Source: Pseudomonas sp. GD04019
Lineage (GTDB): Bacteria > Pseudomonadota > Gammaproteobacteria > Pseudomonadales > Pseudomonadaceae
Length of the DNA: 64,000 nucleotides
Direction: 5' to 3'
NCBI RefSeq assembly: GCF_029837695.1
Contig: NZ_JAOEEA010000017.1
Location: 22,603-86,602, forward strand
In this document: in pieces, positions 42,731 through 52,445 of the stretch
Layout: each line of letters opens with the position of its first letter
How positions within the stretch are numbered: the first letter of the stretch is position 1
Made by a program: the position numbers and the translations under genes
Notes under the pieces: generated by a model
The model's input: only the letters and a program-made list of their open reading frames with translations
Told to the model about the DNA's origin: nothing
Database searches by the model: none

Positions 42731-43582
42731 TCAGTCGAAGACTACCGTCTTGTTGTCATGCACCAGCACCCGGTCCTCCAGGTGATAACGCAGGCCACGG
42801 GCCAGCGCCATCTTCTCCACGTCCTTGCCCAGGCGCACCATGTCTTCGATGCTGTCGCGATGGGTCACCCGCACCACGTCCTGCTCGATGATAGGACCAG
42901 CATCCAGTTCCTCGGTGACATAGTGACAGGTGGCGCCGATCAGCTTGACCCCACGCAGCGAAGCCTGGTGATAAGGCTTGGCGCCGACGAAGGACGGCAG
43001 GAAGCTGTGGTGGATATTGATCACCCGCCCGGCGTATTCCTGGCACAGCTGCGGCGGCAGGATCTGCATGTAGCGGGCGAGCACCACCACGTCGGCCCGG
43101 TACTCACCAACCAGACGCGAGACCTCGGCAAAGGCGGGCGCCTTGTCCTTTGGGTCGACCGGCACGTGGTGGAACGGAATGCCATGCCACTCGACCATGC
43201 TGCGCAGGTCGTTGTGGTTGGAAATCACGCAGGGAATCTCGCAGTCCAGCTCATCGCTGTGCCAGCGGTGCAGTAGGTCGGCCAGACAGTGCGACTCGCG
43301 ACTGGCCATCAGCACCACGCGCTTTTTCTGCGCGGAATCGGTGATCCGCCACTCCATGGAGAACTCACGGGCGATGGGGCCGAAGGCCTGGCGAAAACCA
43401 TCCAGGTCGAAAGGCAGAGAGTCGGCGCGGATCTCGTGGCGCATGAAGAACCAGCCACTCTGGTTATCCGAATGGTGGCTGGCTTCGGTAATCCAGCCAT
43501 TGTAAGTAGCCAGGAAATTACTGACCTTGGCGACGATGCCAACGCGGTCCGGGCAGGCGATTACCAGCCGAAAAGTGCGCAT
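42731..43582 (-). CDS. purU: formyltetrahydrofolate deformylase
   Basis: 283 residues from ATG 43582 (GGAG upstream); an in-frame ATG at 43699 would add 39 atypical residues. An N-terminal ACT domain (FRLVIACPDRVGIVAKVSNFLATYNGWITEASHHSD) is followed by the formyltransferase-like catalytic domain with INIHHSFLPSFVGAKPYHQA and the His/Asp motif TEELDAGPII. PurU hydrolyses 10-formyl-THF to THF and formate, balancing one-carbon units. It is divergent from mvaT. Confidence 0.95.
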   Translation of the reverse strand: MRTFRLVIACPDRVGIVAKVSNFLATYNGWITEASHHSDNQSGWFFMRHEIRADSLPFDLDGFRQAFGPIAREFSMEWRITDSAQKKRVVLMASRESHCLADLLHRWHSDELDCEIPCVISNHNDLRSMVEWHGIPFHHVPVDPKDKAPAFAEVSRLVGEYRADVVVLARYMQILPPQLCQEYAGRVINIHHSFLPSFVGAKPYHQASLRGVKLIGATCHYVTEELDAGPIIEQDVVRVTHRDSIEDMVRLGKDVEKMALARGLRYHLEDRVLVHDNKTVVFD

Positions 43583-43831
43583 GTGGGGGAACTCCAGAAC
43601 TTTGCGAGGCGCCATTCTAGCGGCAGCGGGATGAAACTTCAGTACTTCCCTCGCCTGCATGGCTCTGCTCGACTGAGCCATAACTTGCACAATGGTCAAC
43701 TATTACAGGGTCGCCATAATCAATGGTCACGCGGCTGCACAAATGGTGAAACAAACTAGCGCCAGCTGTCGTTACCGCTCATTGATCGAATAGATACCTG
43801 CAGATAATTCCCGCAAAACTTTTCCGACTGG

Positions 43832-43860
43832 TTTACTTGCCCATGAGTGCTGTCTATTAT
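43832..43860 (+). promoter_or_regulatory. mvaT promoter
   Basis: -35 TTTACT (43832-43837) and -10 TATTAT (43855-43860) with a 17-base spacer. The 320-bp gap 43583-43902 is the shared purU-mvaT control region and is AT-rich around this promoter. A second TTGACA-like hexamer near 43859 lies too close to the gene to serve. Confidence 0.6.
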
Positions 43861-43902
43861 TGACATACTTACAACTGCAACTGGCCACTGGGAAAAACAA
43901 AC

Positions 43903-44280
43903 ATGTCGCTGATCAACGAATACCGCGCCACCGAAGAAGCCATCAAAGAGCTGCAAGAGCGCCTGAAGAATCTGTCGCAAGACGACAAGCTGAAGAAAGA
44001 ACTGGAGTTCGAAGGCAAACTGCGCACTCTGATGGGCGAATACCAGAAGTCCCTGCGCGACATCATCGCCCTGCTCGATCCGGAAGGTGCCAAAGGCGGC
44101 AAGACTGCTCGCCCAGCCAAGCCCACTGGCGGCAAGCGCGCACGTAAGGTCAAGCAGTACAAGAACCCGAACACCGGTGAAGTGATCGAAACCAAAGGCG
44201 GCAACCACAAGACTTTGAAAGAGTGGAAAGCCAAGTGGGGCGCCGACACCGTTGAAAGCTGGGCCACCCTGCTCGGTTAA
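43903..44280 (+). CDS. mvaT: H-NS family nucleoid protein MvaT
   Basis: 125 residues. N-terminal coiled-coil oligomerisation helix (SLINEYRATEEAIKELQERLKNLSQDDKLKKELEFEGKL), a Lys-rich linker and the C-terminal AT-pincer domain. Arg81, Gly100 and Asn101 match Arg80, Gly99 and Asn100 of P. aeruginosa MvaT, which insert into the minor groove of AT-rich DNA. MvaT silences horizontally acquired genes and controls quorum sensing and surface traits. The gene stands alone with its own promoter and strong terminator. Confidence 0.97.
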   Translation: MSLINEYRATEEAIKELQERLKNLSQDDKLKKELEFEGKLRTLMGEYQKSLRDIIALLDPEGAKGGKTARPAKPTGGKRARKVKQYKNPNTGEVIETKGGNHKTLKEWKAKWGADTVESWATLLG

Positions 44281-44296
44281 TTTCGACGAAGCACCA

Positions 44297-44325
44297 AAAA
44301 AATGCCGGCAATTGCCGGCATTTTT
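44297..44325. terminator. bidirectional terminator between mvaT and sbcB
   Basis: The perfect palindrome AATGCCGGCAATTGCCGGCATT, split here as AATGCCGGCA and TGCCGGCATT, is flanked by an A run and a T run. It serves both converging genes. Confidence 0.9.
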
Positions 44326-44341
44326 ATTCACCTGTCTTTTC

Positions 44342-45781
44342 CTAGCCTACAGCGCAATACCGCTCGCTCAGCAACCGGGCATGTTCCTGCCAGGCCTGCA
44401 ATACCTGCTGCTGCGTTGGCGACGACAGTGACCACTCCGCTTGCAGCGCCAGTTCGAAGTTGGCCAGCGTATTCGGCGCTCCCATCGCGTTATTGTTCAA
44501 CCGATCACGACAAAACTCTCGCCAGCGTTGCTGCTCGGCACTCGTCAATGAATCCGGGAAATTCCGCGCCCGATAGCGAAACAGCAGCTCGGGCAATCGC
44601 TCATCACTGAACGCCCAGTTATCCCGAGTCAATTGCTCAGCGGAAGAGTGGCGTACTTGTTCGCACAACCGACGATCGCGATCACCGAGAAAGCCCGCAT
44701 ACAGTTGCTGTTCCGGGTCATGCAGTGGCTCGAAGTCGTCCGTCGCATACAGATTGGCCAACTTGCTCTGCCACAATGCCTGCTGCTCACTGAGTGCGGA
44801 AGCCCGCTGCTCGCATTGCGCCAAGTCGATCTGCAGACGCTCGATATCACCAGGGCGTAGCACCTTGAGCGGCGCCACCACCGGGCACTTGTTGATATGC
44901 AGAAGTTTGAGCGGCACCGGCAACTCACCCTCGGCCAATTCGTCACGCCGAGTGTAAAGGCGTTTGCGCAAGCCATCGGCATCCATGTCGAACAGCGGCT
45001 GCGGATCGGACTGCAGATCGCAGACGATCAATGCATTGCGATTGCGCGGATGCCAGGCCAGCGGCAGGACCACTGCCAAGTAGTGCCGACTGCCGGCAAA
45101 ACGTCCGGAAATATGCACCAGCGGCTGCAGCAGACGAATCTGCTCAGCCACCTTGGCCTTGCTGCGTAGCTGATAGAGGAAATCATACAGACGCGGCTGC
45201 CTGTCTCTGAGCAGGCGCGCCAAACCGATAGTGGCACGTACGTCGGACAACGCGTCGTGAGCCTGGCCATGATCGATGCCATTGGCCACGGTGAGCCGCT
45301 CCAGCTTGAGCGAGACCCTGCCCTCGTCGTCCTGCGGCCACTCGATGCCCTCCGGACGCAAGGCATAGGCAGCCCGTACCAGATCGATCAGATCCCAGCG
45401 GCTGTTGCCGCCTTGCCACTCACGGGCATAGGGGTCGTAGAAGTTGCGGTACAGGCTGTAGCGGGTCACCTCGTCGTCGAAGCGCAGGCTGTTGTAGCCC
45501 GCGCCGCAGGTGCCCGGCAGCGCCAGTTCGGCATGCACGCGGGCCATGAACTCCGCTTCCACGAGACCTTTTTCGGCCAATATCTGCGGTGTGATCCCGG
45601 TAATCCGACAGGCCGCCGGATGCGGCAGGATGTCGTCGGATGGCCGGCAATAGATGTTGAGCGGCTCGCCGATCTCGTTGAGCTGCTCGTCGGTACGGAT
45701 GCCCGCCACCTGCAAGGGGCGATCGCAGCGCGGGTTGATGCCGGTGGTTTCGTAGTCGTACCAGAAGATGCTCGAAGACAA
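44342..45781 (-). CDS. sbcB: exodeoxyribonuclease I
   Basis: 479 residues when started at TTG 45781, which has GGGGAA just upstream and gives the standard N-terminus (SSSIFWYDYETTG). Initiation at ATG 45865 would add 28 atypical residues. The DEDDh exonuclease motifs are YDYETTG near the start and HDALSDV with the catalytic His/Asp. The SH3-like and C-terminal helical domains of ExoI follow (E. coli ExoI is 475 residues). It degrades ssDNA 3' to 5' in recombination and mismatch repair. Confidence 0.92.
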   Translation of the reverse strand: MSSSIFWYDYETTGINPRCDRPLQVAGIRTDEQLNEIGEPLNIYCRPSDDILPHPAACRITGITPQILAEKGLVEAEFMARVHAELALPGTCGAGYNSLRFDDEVTRYSLYRNFYDPYAREWQGGNSRWDLIDLVRAAYALRPEGIEWPQDDEGRVSLKLERLTVANGIDHGQAHDALSDVRATIGLARLLRDRQPRLYDFLYQLRSKAKVAEQIRLLQPLVHISGRFAGSRHYLAVVLPLAWHPRNRNALIVCDLQSDPQPLFDMDADGLRKRLYTRRDELAEGELPVPLKLLHINKCPVVAPLKVLRPGDIERLQIDLAQCEQRASALSEQQALWQSKLANLYATDDFEPLHDPEQQLYAGFLGDRDRRLCEQVRHSSAEQLTRDNWAFSDERLPELLFRYRARNFPDSLTSAEQQRWREFCRDRLNNNAMGAPNTLANFELALQAEWSLSSPTQQQVLQAWQEHARLLSERYCAVG

Positions 45782-45942
45782 GGTGCTTTCCCCGGAAATA
45801 TCGCCGCGGCAGTCTAGCATCCGCCTGAATCCAACCAGCCGCCGCGAAAGCTTGAAATCGCTCACGCTGCCCGACTTGTCGCTGACCCGGTGCGCCTATA
45901 GGATGGCCTGATCAGGAATTTCCACCCACAAGGACAGTAGTC

Positions 45943-46698
45943 ATGAGTGAATCCACCGCTCCCAACCCCTACGCCGCGCCCAGCAGCAATCTGCAGGAAG
46001 TCCCCAGCGGTCAAGTGCCAACCATCGCCGAGGCGCTCAGCCGCGGCTATGACTTCAATATCGGCGATCTGCTCAGCGAAGCCTGGCAGCGTGTGAAAGG
46101 CACCAAAGGCATCATCATCGGTGGCTTCATCGTCTTCTACGTCGCGCTGTTCGCTGCCACCGCGGTGCTCGGCTTCATCTTTGGCGGCCTGGCGAGCGAA
46201 GACAACATCGCCGGCATCATCATCGCCCAGCTGATCATCACCGTACTGGCCTCGGCGCTGTCCTATCCCTTCCTCGCCGGCCTCAACATGGTCGGTATCC
46301 GCCGCGCTGCCGACCAGCCGGTCAGCTTCAACGAGATCTTCAGCCACTTCGGTCGCCTGGTGCCGCTGCTGATCACCGCCATCGTGATGATGGTTCTGGT
46401 CTACGTCGGCATGCTCCTGCTGATCATCCCCGGCATCTACCTGAGCGTGGCCTATATGCTGGCCATCCCGCTGGTGGTCGAGCGTGGCCTGTCGCCCTGG
46501 CAAGCCCTGGAAACCTCGCGCAAGGCCATCAGCCAGCACTGGTTCAAGGTCTTCGGCCTGTTCCTGCTGCTCGGCATCATCATGGGCCTGAGCATGATCC
46601 CGGTCGGCATCGGCCTGGTCTGGACCATCCCGCTGTTCATCATCAGCATGGGCGTGCTGTACCGCACCATCTTCGGCGTACTGCCGCCGGCCAACTGA
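45943..46698 (+). CDS. polytopic membrane protein of unknown function
   Basis: 251 residues. A ~50-residue Pro/Ser-rich cytoplasmic tail precedes five or six membrane helices (IIIGGFIVFYVALFAATAVLGFIFGG, IIAQLIITVLASALSYPFLAGL, LVPLLITAIVMMVLVYVGMLLLIIPGIYLSVAYML, VFGLFLLLGIIMGLSMIPVGIGLVW). The segment VVERGLSPWQALETSRKAI is conserved in membrane proteins of the DUF975/GlpQ-membrane-domain type. The function is unknown. It ends in a terminator and lies just upstream of the RDD operon but is separately transcribed. Confidence 0.78.
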   Translation: MSESTAPNPYAAPSSNLQEVPSGQVPTIAEALSRGYDFNIGDLLSEAWQRVKGTKGIIIGGFIVFYVALFAATAVLGFIFGGLASEDNIAGIIIAQLIITVLASALSYPFLAGLNMVGIRRAADQPVSFNEIFSHFGRLVPLLITAIVMMVLVYVGMLLLIIPGIYLSVAYMLAIPLVVERGLSPWQALETSRKAISQHWFKVFGLFLLLGIIMGLSMIPVGIGLVWTIPLFIISMGVLYRTIFGVLPPAN

Positions 46699-46713
46699 TC
46701 CAGTCCAGAAGTT

Positions 46714-46743
46714 CGGGCCGCCTCTGGCGGCCCGATTGCTTTA
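46714..46743 (+). terminator. terminator after the 45943 gene
   Basis: A 9-bp perfect stem (CGGGCCGCC / GGCGGCCCG) with a three-base loop, followed by a T-rich stretch. Confidence 0.8.
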
Positions 46744-46791
46744 GCGTCCTGCTGCTGGCTAGCATCAGGCTTTCTTCGATGCAGTCGACCG

Positions 46792-47514
46792 ATGCAGCCT
46801 AATCGCCCCCAGCCGGAACTCCCCGATCTTCCTCTTCTGGATACCCGCCGCCTGGTGGAGACGCCGGAAGGCATCGACCTGATCCTTCGCCCCGCCGGCC
46901 TGATGCCGCGTGCCCTGGCCTTCGGTATCGACCTGCTGATACGCGGCGCCATCCTGGTGGCCGCCTTCGTCATTCTCGGCATCCTCGGCCAGTTCGGTGC
47001 GGGCCTGGGCACCATCCTCTACTTCCTGGTCAACTGGTGGTACCCGGTGCTGTTCGAAGTGCTGAACCAGGGCCGTACCCCCGGCAAGAAAGCCATGGGC
47101 CTGCGCGTGGTGCATGACGATGGCACCCCGGTCGGCTGGGCGGCTTCGCTGACCCGCAATCTGCTGCGCGCCGTGGACATGTTGCCGTTCGCCTACTGCG
47201 TCGGCGCCGTCAGCAGCCTCAGCCATCCGAGCTTCAAACGTCTTGGCGACCTCGCCGCCGGCACCCTGGTGGTCTACCGCGACGACGAACTGAAACGCCC
47301 ACAGATTCCCGAGGCGGATGCCGAGCGCGCGCCCTTCCCCCTCAACCTGGCCGAACAACGCGCCGTGCTGGACTTCGCCGAGCGTCGCGCCAGCCTCTCC
47401 AGCGCGCGCCGCGCCGAACTGGCCGGCATCCTGGCCGAACCCCTGGAAAGCCTGCCGGAACACGCCGAAACGCGCCTGCACGGCATCGCCCGCGGCCTGG
47501 TGGGTTCGGCATGA
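46792..47514 (+). CDS. RDD family membrane protein
   Basis: 240 residues. The RDD core is recognisable: RPAGLMPRALAFGIDLLIRGAILVAAFVILGILG with the Arg/Asp pair, then EVLNQGRTPGKKAMGLRVVHDDGTPVGWAASLTRNLLRAVDMLP. Two or three membrane helices precede a soluble C-terminal tail (AEQRAVLDFAERRASLSSARRAELAGILAEPLESLP). It is the first gene of a six-gene operon; its last four bases (ATGA) overlap the start of the SpoIIM gene. In this setting RDD proteins may be membrane partners of the MoxR ATPase system. Confidence 0.88.
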   Translation: MQPNRPQPELPDLPLLDTRRLVETPEGIDLILRPAGLMPRALAFGIDLLIRGAILVAAFVILGILGQFGAGLGTILYFLVNWWYPVLFEVLNQGRTPGKKAMGLRVVHDDGTPVGWAASLTRNLLRAVDMLPFAYCVGAVSSLSHPSFKRLGDLAAGTLVVYRDDELKRPQIPEADAERAPFPLNLAEQRAVLDFAERRASLSSARRAELAGILAEPLESLPEHAETRLHGIARGLVGSA

Positions 47515-48491
47515 AACAGCACCTGTTCGAACAACGTCACAACGCCGACTGGCAGCGCTTCGAAGCGCGCCTGTCCAGCCTGGAAAAAGGCAAGGTCGAG
47601 CGTCAGGATTGCGAGAGTTTCGCCGCCGACTACCGCCACCTGTGCCAGCACCTGGCCCTCGCCCAGGAGCGCGGCTACAGCAGCCACCTGATCGACCAGC
47701 TGCAGCAGCTGGCCATGCGCGGCCACCAGCAGTTCTACCGCCACCGCAGCCACCTGGGCGCGCAGATCATCAGCTTCGTCATCGCCGGTTTCCCGCAGCT
47801 GGTGCGCCGCGAATGGCGCGCCGTGCTGACCGGCAGCCTGCTGTTCTTCGGCGCGCTGATCGGCATGGGCCTGCTCACCTGGCAGTTCCCGGACATGATC
47901 TACAGCGTGATGGATCCCGAGCAGGTGCGGGAGATGGAGAAGATGTACGACCCGGCCGCTCGGCGCATCGGCCGCTTCGCCGAGCGCGACTCAGGCGACG
48001 ACTGGATGATGTTCGGCTTCTACATCATGAACAACATCGGCATCGCTTTTCAGACCTTCGCCAGTGGCCTGATCTTCGGCCTCGGCAGCCTGTTCTTCCT
48101 GCTCTACAACGGCCTGGTGATCGGGGCGGTCGCCGGCCACCTGACCCGTATCGGCTACAGCGAGACCTTCTGGTCCTTCGTCATCGGCCATGGCGCCTTC
48201 GAGCTCACCGCCATCGCCTTCGCCGGTGCCGCCGGCCTCAAGCTCGGCTGGGCCCTGCTCGCCCCCGGCCGTCTCGGCCGCGGCGAAGCCCTGCGTCAGG
48301 CCGCCGGCAAGGCCATCCAGCTGGTCGCCGGGGTCATCCTGTTCCTGCTGATCGCCGCATTCGTCGAGGCCTACTGGTCCTCCATGACCTACGCCAGCGC
48401 CGTCACCAAGTACTGGGTCGGTGCCGGCCTGTGGCTGCTGGTGATCGCCTATTTCCTGTTCGCCGGACGGACCCGCCATGCGCCTGACTGA
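47511..48491 (+). CDS. SpoIIM-family (stage II sporulation protein M-like) membrane protein
   Basis: 326 residues. A soluble N-terminal helical region (~100 residues) precedes five to six membrane helices. MNNIGIAFQTFASGLIFGLGSLFFLLYNGLVIGAVAGHL and SFVIGHGAFELTAIAFAGAAGLKLGWALL match the SpoIIM fold, including the conserved HG-FE motif. The family also occurs in non-sporulating bacteria, almost always beside MoxR, DUF58 and RDD genes. The start overlaps the RDD gene by four bases and the end overlaps the next gene by 14. Confidence 0.87.
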   Translation: MKQHLFEQRHNADWQRFEARLSSLEKGKVERQDCESFAADYRHLCQHLALAQERGYSSHLIDQLQQLAMRGHQQFYRHRSHLGAQIISFVIAGFPQLVRREWRAVLTGSLLFFGALIGMGLLTWQFPDMIYSVMDPEQVREMEKMYDPAARRIGRFAERDSGDDWMMFGFYIMNNIGIAFQTFASGLIFGLGSLFFLLYNGLVIGAVAGHLTRIGYSETFWSFVIGHGAFELTAIAFAGAAGLKLGWALLAPGRLGRGEALRQAAGKAIQLVAGVILFLLIAAFVEAYWSSMTYASAVTKYWVGAGLWLLVIAYFLFAGRTRHAPD

Positions 48492-50064
48492 CGCCAGCGT
48501 CGCCATCCGCCCGCGTACCGCCTGGGAGGCCATCGACCTCGGCGTGCTCCTGGCTCGTCGCCATGCCGGCCTGCTGATGGCCAGCTGGGCCATCGTGACC
48601 CTGCCGCTGTTCGCGCTGCTCACCGCCCTGCTCTGGCAGTACCCGACCATCGCCGCCTTGCTGTTCTGGTGGCTGAAGCCGGCCTGGGAACGCCTGCCGC
48701 TGCACATCCTGTCGCGCTCGCTGTTTGGCGACACGCCAACCCTCAAGGAAGCGCTCAAAGCTCTGCCGCGCCTACTCAAGCCCCAGCTGCTGGCCAGCCT
48801 GACCTGGCGCCGTTTCAGCCCGACCCGCAGCTTCGATCTGCCGGTACTGCAGCTCGAGGGCCTCAGTGGCGATGCGCGCAGCAAGCGCCTGACCGTACTC
48901 GGCCAGCGCCACTCGGGTGCCGCCGCCTGGCTGACCATCCTCGGCGTGCATCTGGAAATGCTGTTGTGGATGGGCATGGCCACGCTGATCTGGCTCATGG
49001 TGCCGCAACAGATGGAAACCCAACTGGACTGGGACACCCTGATCCAGGCCAGCAGCGGCAAGTGGCTGTGGCTGGAGCATGTCTCCAACCTGGTCTACGC
49101 CCTGATCCTGGTGTTCTGGGAACCTATCTACGTCGCCTGCGGCTTCACCCTCTATCTCAACCGGCGCACCGACCTGGAAGCCTGGGACATCGAGCTGACC
49201 TTCCGCCGCCTGCGCCAGCGCCTGATCGGCAGCGCCTACGCCGTGTTGCTGGCCTGCGTCACCCTGACTCTGCTGCTGCCGGCAAGCGACGCCCTGGCCG
49301 ATGAACCCGTCGGCACCTGCCCGGTGCCTTTCGACGACCCCATGGGTCCCGACGCCGAACGCCTGCTCAACCAACCCCTGAGCAGCCAGGCCGCCCAAGA
49401 CAGCATCACCAAGCTGCTGGACGCCGCCCCCTTCGAGAACCGCGAAACCGTTACCCGCTGGCGCTTCGGCGACGAGAAGAAGGCCGAGGAGCCCTCCGAG
49501 GAAGAAGTGAAGAGCTTCGCCGAGCTGATCAAGAAGCTGTTCAAACTCGGCGAATGGTGGCGCAAGCTCGACATGGTCGCCCTGGCCTTCGAGGTGCTGC
49601 TGTGGGCCCTGCTGGTCCTGGCCATCGCCCTGCTGCTGTGGCGCTACCGCGAGTGGCTGGAGACTTTCGTCGGCCGCCTCGGCCTGCCGCAGCGCCGCGT
49701 GCGCGAGATGCCCAGCCAGCTGTTCGGACTGGAGCTCGCCCCCGAAAGCCTGCCCGACGATGTGGCCGGCGAAGCCGAACGACTCTGGGCAGAACAGCCG
49801 CGCGAGGCCCTCGGCCTGCTCTACCGCGCCCTGCTCAGCCGCCTGCTGCATGATTTCCGCCTGCCGCTGAAGGGCTCGCACACCGAAGGCGAAGTGCTGC
49901 GCCTAGTCGAGCGTCTGGAGCGCGAAGAACTCAGTCGCTTCAGCCTGGTACTGACCCGCCACTGGCAGAATCTCGCCTACGGCCACCGCCTGCCACCGGA
50001 GAACCTCAAGCGCGGCCTCTGCGAAGGCTGGCGCCGCCTGTTCGCCCAAGGGGCCGCCGCATGA
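48478..50064 (+). CDS. membrane protein with DUF4129 domain
   Basis: 528 residues. Several hydrophobic helices lie in the N-terminal 270 residues (MASWAIVTLPLFALLTALLWQYPTIAALLFWWL; AAAWLTILGVHLEMLLWMGMATLIWLM; SNLVYALILVFWEPIYVACGFTLYL; LIGSAYAVLLACVTLTLLLPA), followed by a ~120-residue loop and another helix near 375-395. The C-terminal RAL-R-LLHDFRLPLKGSHTEGEVLRLVE...FSLVLTRHWQNLAYGHRLP fits DUF4129. Overlaps its neighbours by 14 and 4 bases, indicating coupled translation. Confidence 0.82.
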   Translation: MRLTDASVAIRPRTAWEAIDLGVLLARRHAGLLMASWAIVTLPLFALLTALLWQYPTIAALLFWWLKPAWERLPLHILSRSLFGDTPTLKEALKALPRLLKPQLLASLTWRRFSPTRSFDLPVLQLEGLSGDARSKRLTVLGQRHSGAAAWLTILGVHLEMLLWMGMATLIWLMVPQQMETQLDWDTLIQASSGKWLWLEHVSNLVYALILVFWEPIYVACGFTLYLNRRTDLEAWDIELTFRRLRQRLIGSAYAVLLACVTLTLLLPASDALADEPVGTCPVPFDDPMGPDAERLLNQPLSSQAAQDSITKLLDAAPFENRETVTRWRFGDEKKAEEPSEEEVKSFAELIKKLFKLGEWWRKLDMVALAFEVLLWALLVLAIALLLWRYREWLETFVGRLGLPQRRVREMPSQLFGLELAPESLPDDVAGEAERLWAEQPREALGLLYRALLSRLLHDFRLPLKGSHTEGEVLRLVERLEREELSRFSLVLTRHWQNLAYGHRLPPENLKRGLCEGWRRLFAQGAAA

Positions 50065-51361
50065 GCCGCCCGCTGAAGATAGCCCTCGGCGGCATTCTGC
50101 TGATCGTACTCGGCTGGCTCGCACTGCTCGCCGTGCAGCAACTGCAGCCCTACGAGGAAACCCTCGAACACGGCCCCTCCCCCGAGGCCCGCGCCAACGA
50201 TTATCTGGCTGCGGAGATGTTCCTGCGTCAGCAGAAAATCACGGTAAAACGCGCCGACGGCCTGGATGCACTCAACGGCCTTCCCTCCGTCGGGCAGACC
50301 CTGATGCTGCTCGGCCCACGCCACAACATGACGCCACGCCAGGCCAAGCTGGTGCTGGACTGGGCGGCCAAGGGCGGTCACCTGGTGTTCGTCGCCGAAG
50401 AGGTCTGGGACGAGGAGGAAGGCCGCAGCGGCGACCTGTTGCTGGACAGTCTCGGCGTGCAGCAGAGCAGCACCTACGAAGAAGAGGAAGACGAGGACAG
50501 CGAGGACGCCGAAGCCAGCGATGAAGCCGCTGTCGACGACGAGGAGCTGGATGTCGAGGCCGACGCGGAAGTGGAACTGGAAAACGATGTCGATGCCGCC
50601 GATGACGAGCAGTCCGAACAGTCCGAAGCCCGCGAAGAAGAGGCCGAGGAAGATCGCTACCCCGAGCTGACCAAGATCTACCTGGAGAACGAGGAGGCGC
50701 CGGCCTACGTCGAATTCGATACCGGCTTCCACCTGCTGGATACCGAGAACCGCGCCTATGCCTGGGCCAACAGTGGCGACGCCACCCACATGCTGCAGCT
50801 GGAGCATGGCGAGGGCCTGGTCACCGTGGTGACGGATGCCTGGCTGTGGCAGAACCACAGCATCGGCGACTACGACAACGCCTGGCTGCTCTGGTACCTG
50901 ACTCAGGACAGCGCCGTGACCCTGGTCTACAGCACCGAGCGCGCCGACCTGTTCAGCCAGCTGTTCAAGCACTACCCCGCCGCCCTCGCCGCCCTGGCTC
51001 TGTTGATCGCCCTGTTGCTGTGGCATGTCGGCATGCGTCACGGTCCGCTGCTGGCAGCACCGACCCACGCCCGCCGCCAGCTCGAAGAACACCTGCGCGC
51101 GGGCGCCGACTTCCTGCTGCGCCGCGCCGGCCAGCAACACCTGCTAAGCAACCTGCAGCGCGACATCCTGCGCCGCGCCCGTCATCGCCACCCCGGCTTC
51201 GAACGCCTGCCCGTCGCCGAACAGTGGCAGGTACTAGGTCGCCTCACCCGCCTACCCAGCGGCGCCGTCAGCGCAGCCATGCGCCCGCTGCCGACACAAC
51301 GCCTGTCCGCCGCCGACTTCACCCGCCAGGTCGCCAACCTGCAAACCCTCAGGAATGCCCT

Positions 51362-51365
<4 letters not shown>
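50061..51365 (+). CDS. DUF4350 membrane protein with long acidic insert
   Basis: 434 residues. An N-terminal membrane helix (IALGGILLIVLGWLALLAVQQL), a DUF4350 glutamine-amidotransferase-like fold (ETLEHGPSPEARANDYLAAEMFLRQQKITVKRAD; GQTLMLLGPRHNMTPRQAKLVLDWAAKGGHLVFVAEEV) and a second helix (ALAALALLIALLLWHVGM). Between them sits an acidic stretch of roughly 60 residues (about 140-205), more than half Asp and Glu. The C-terminal tail is Arg-rich. It is translationally coupled to both neighbours (ATGA overlaps). Confidence 0.85.
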
Positions 51366-52435
<1,070 letters not shown>

Positions 52436-52445
52436 TCGCCAGCGC

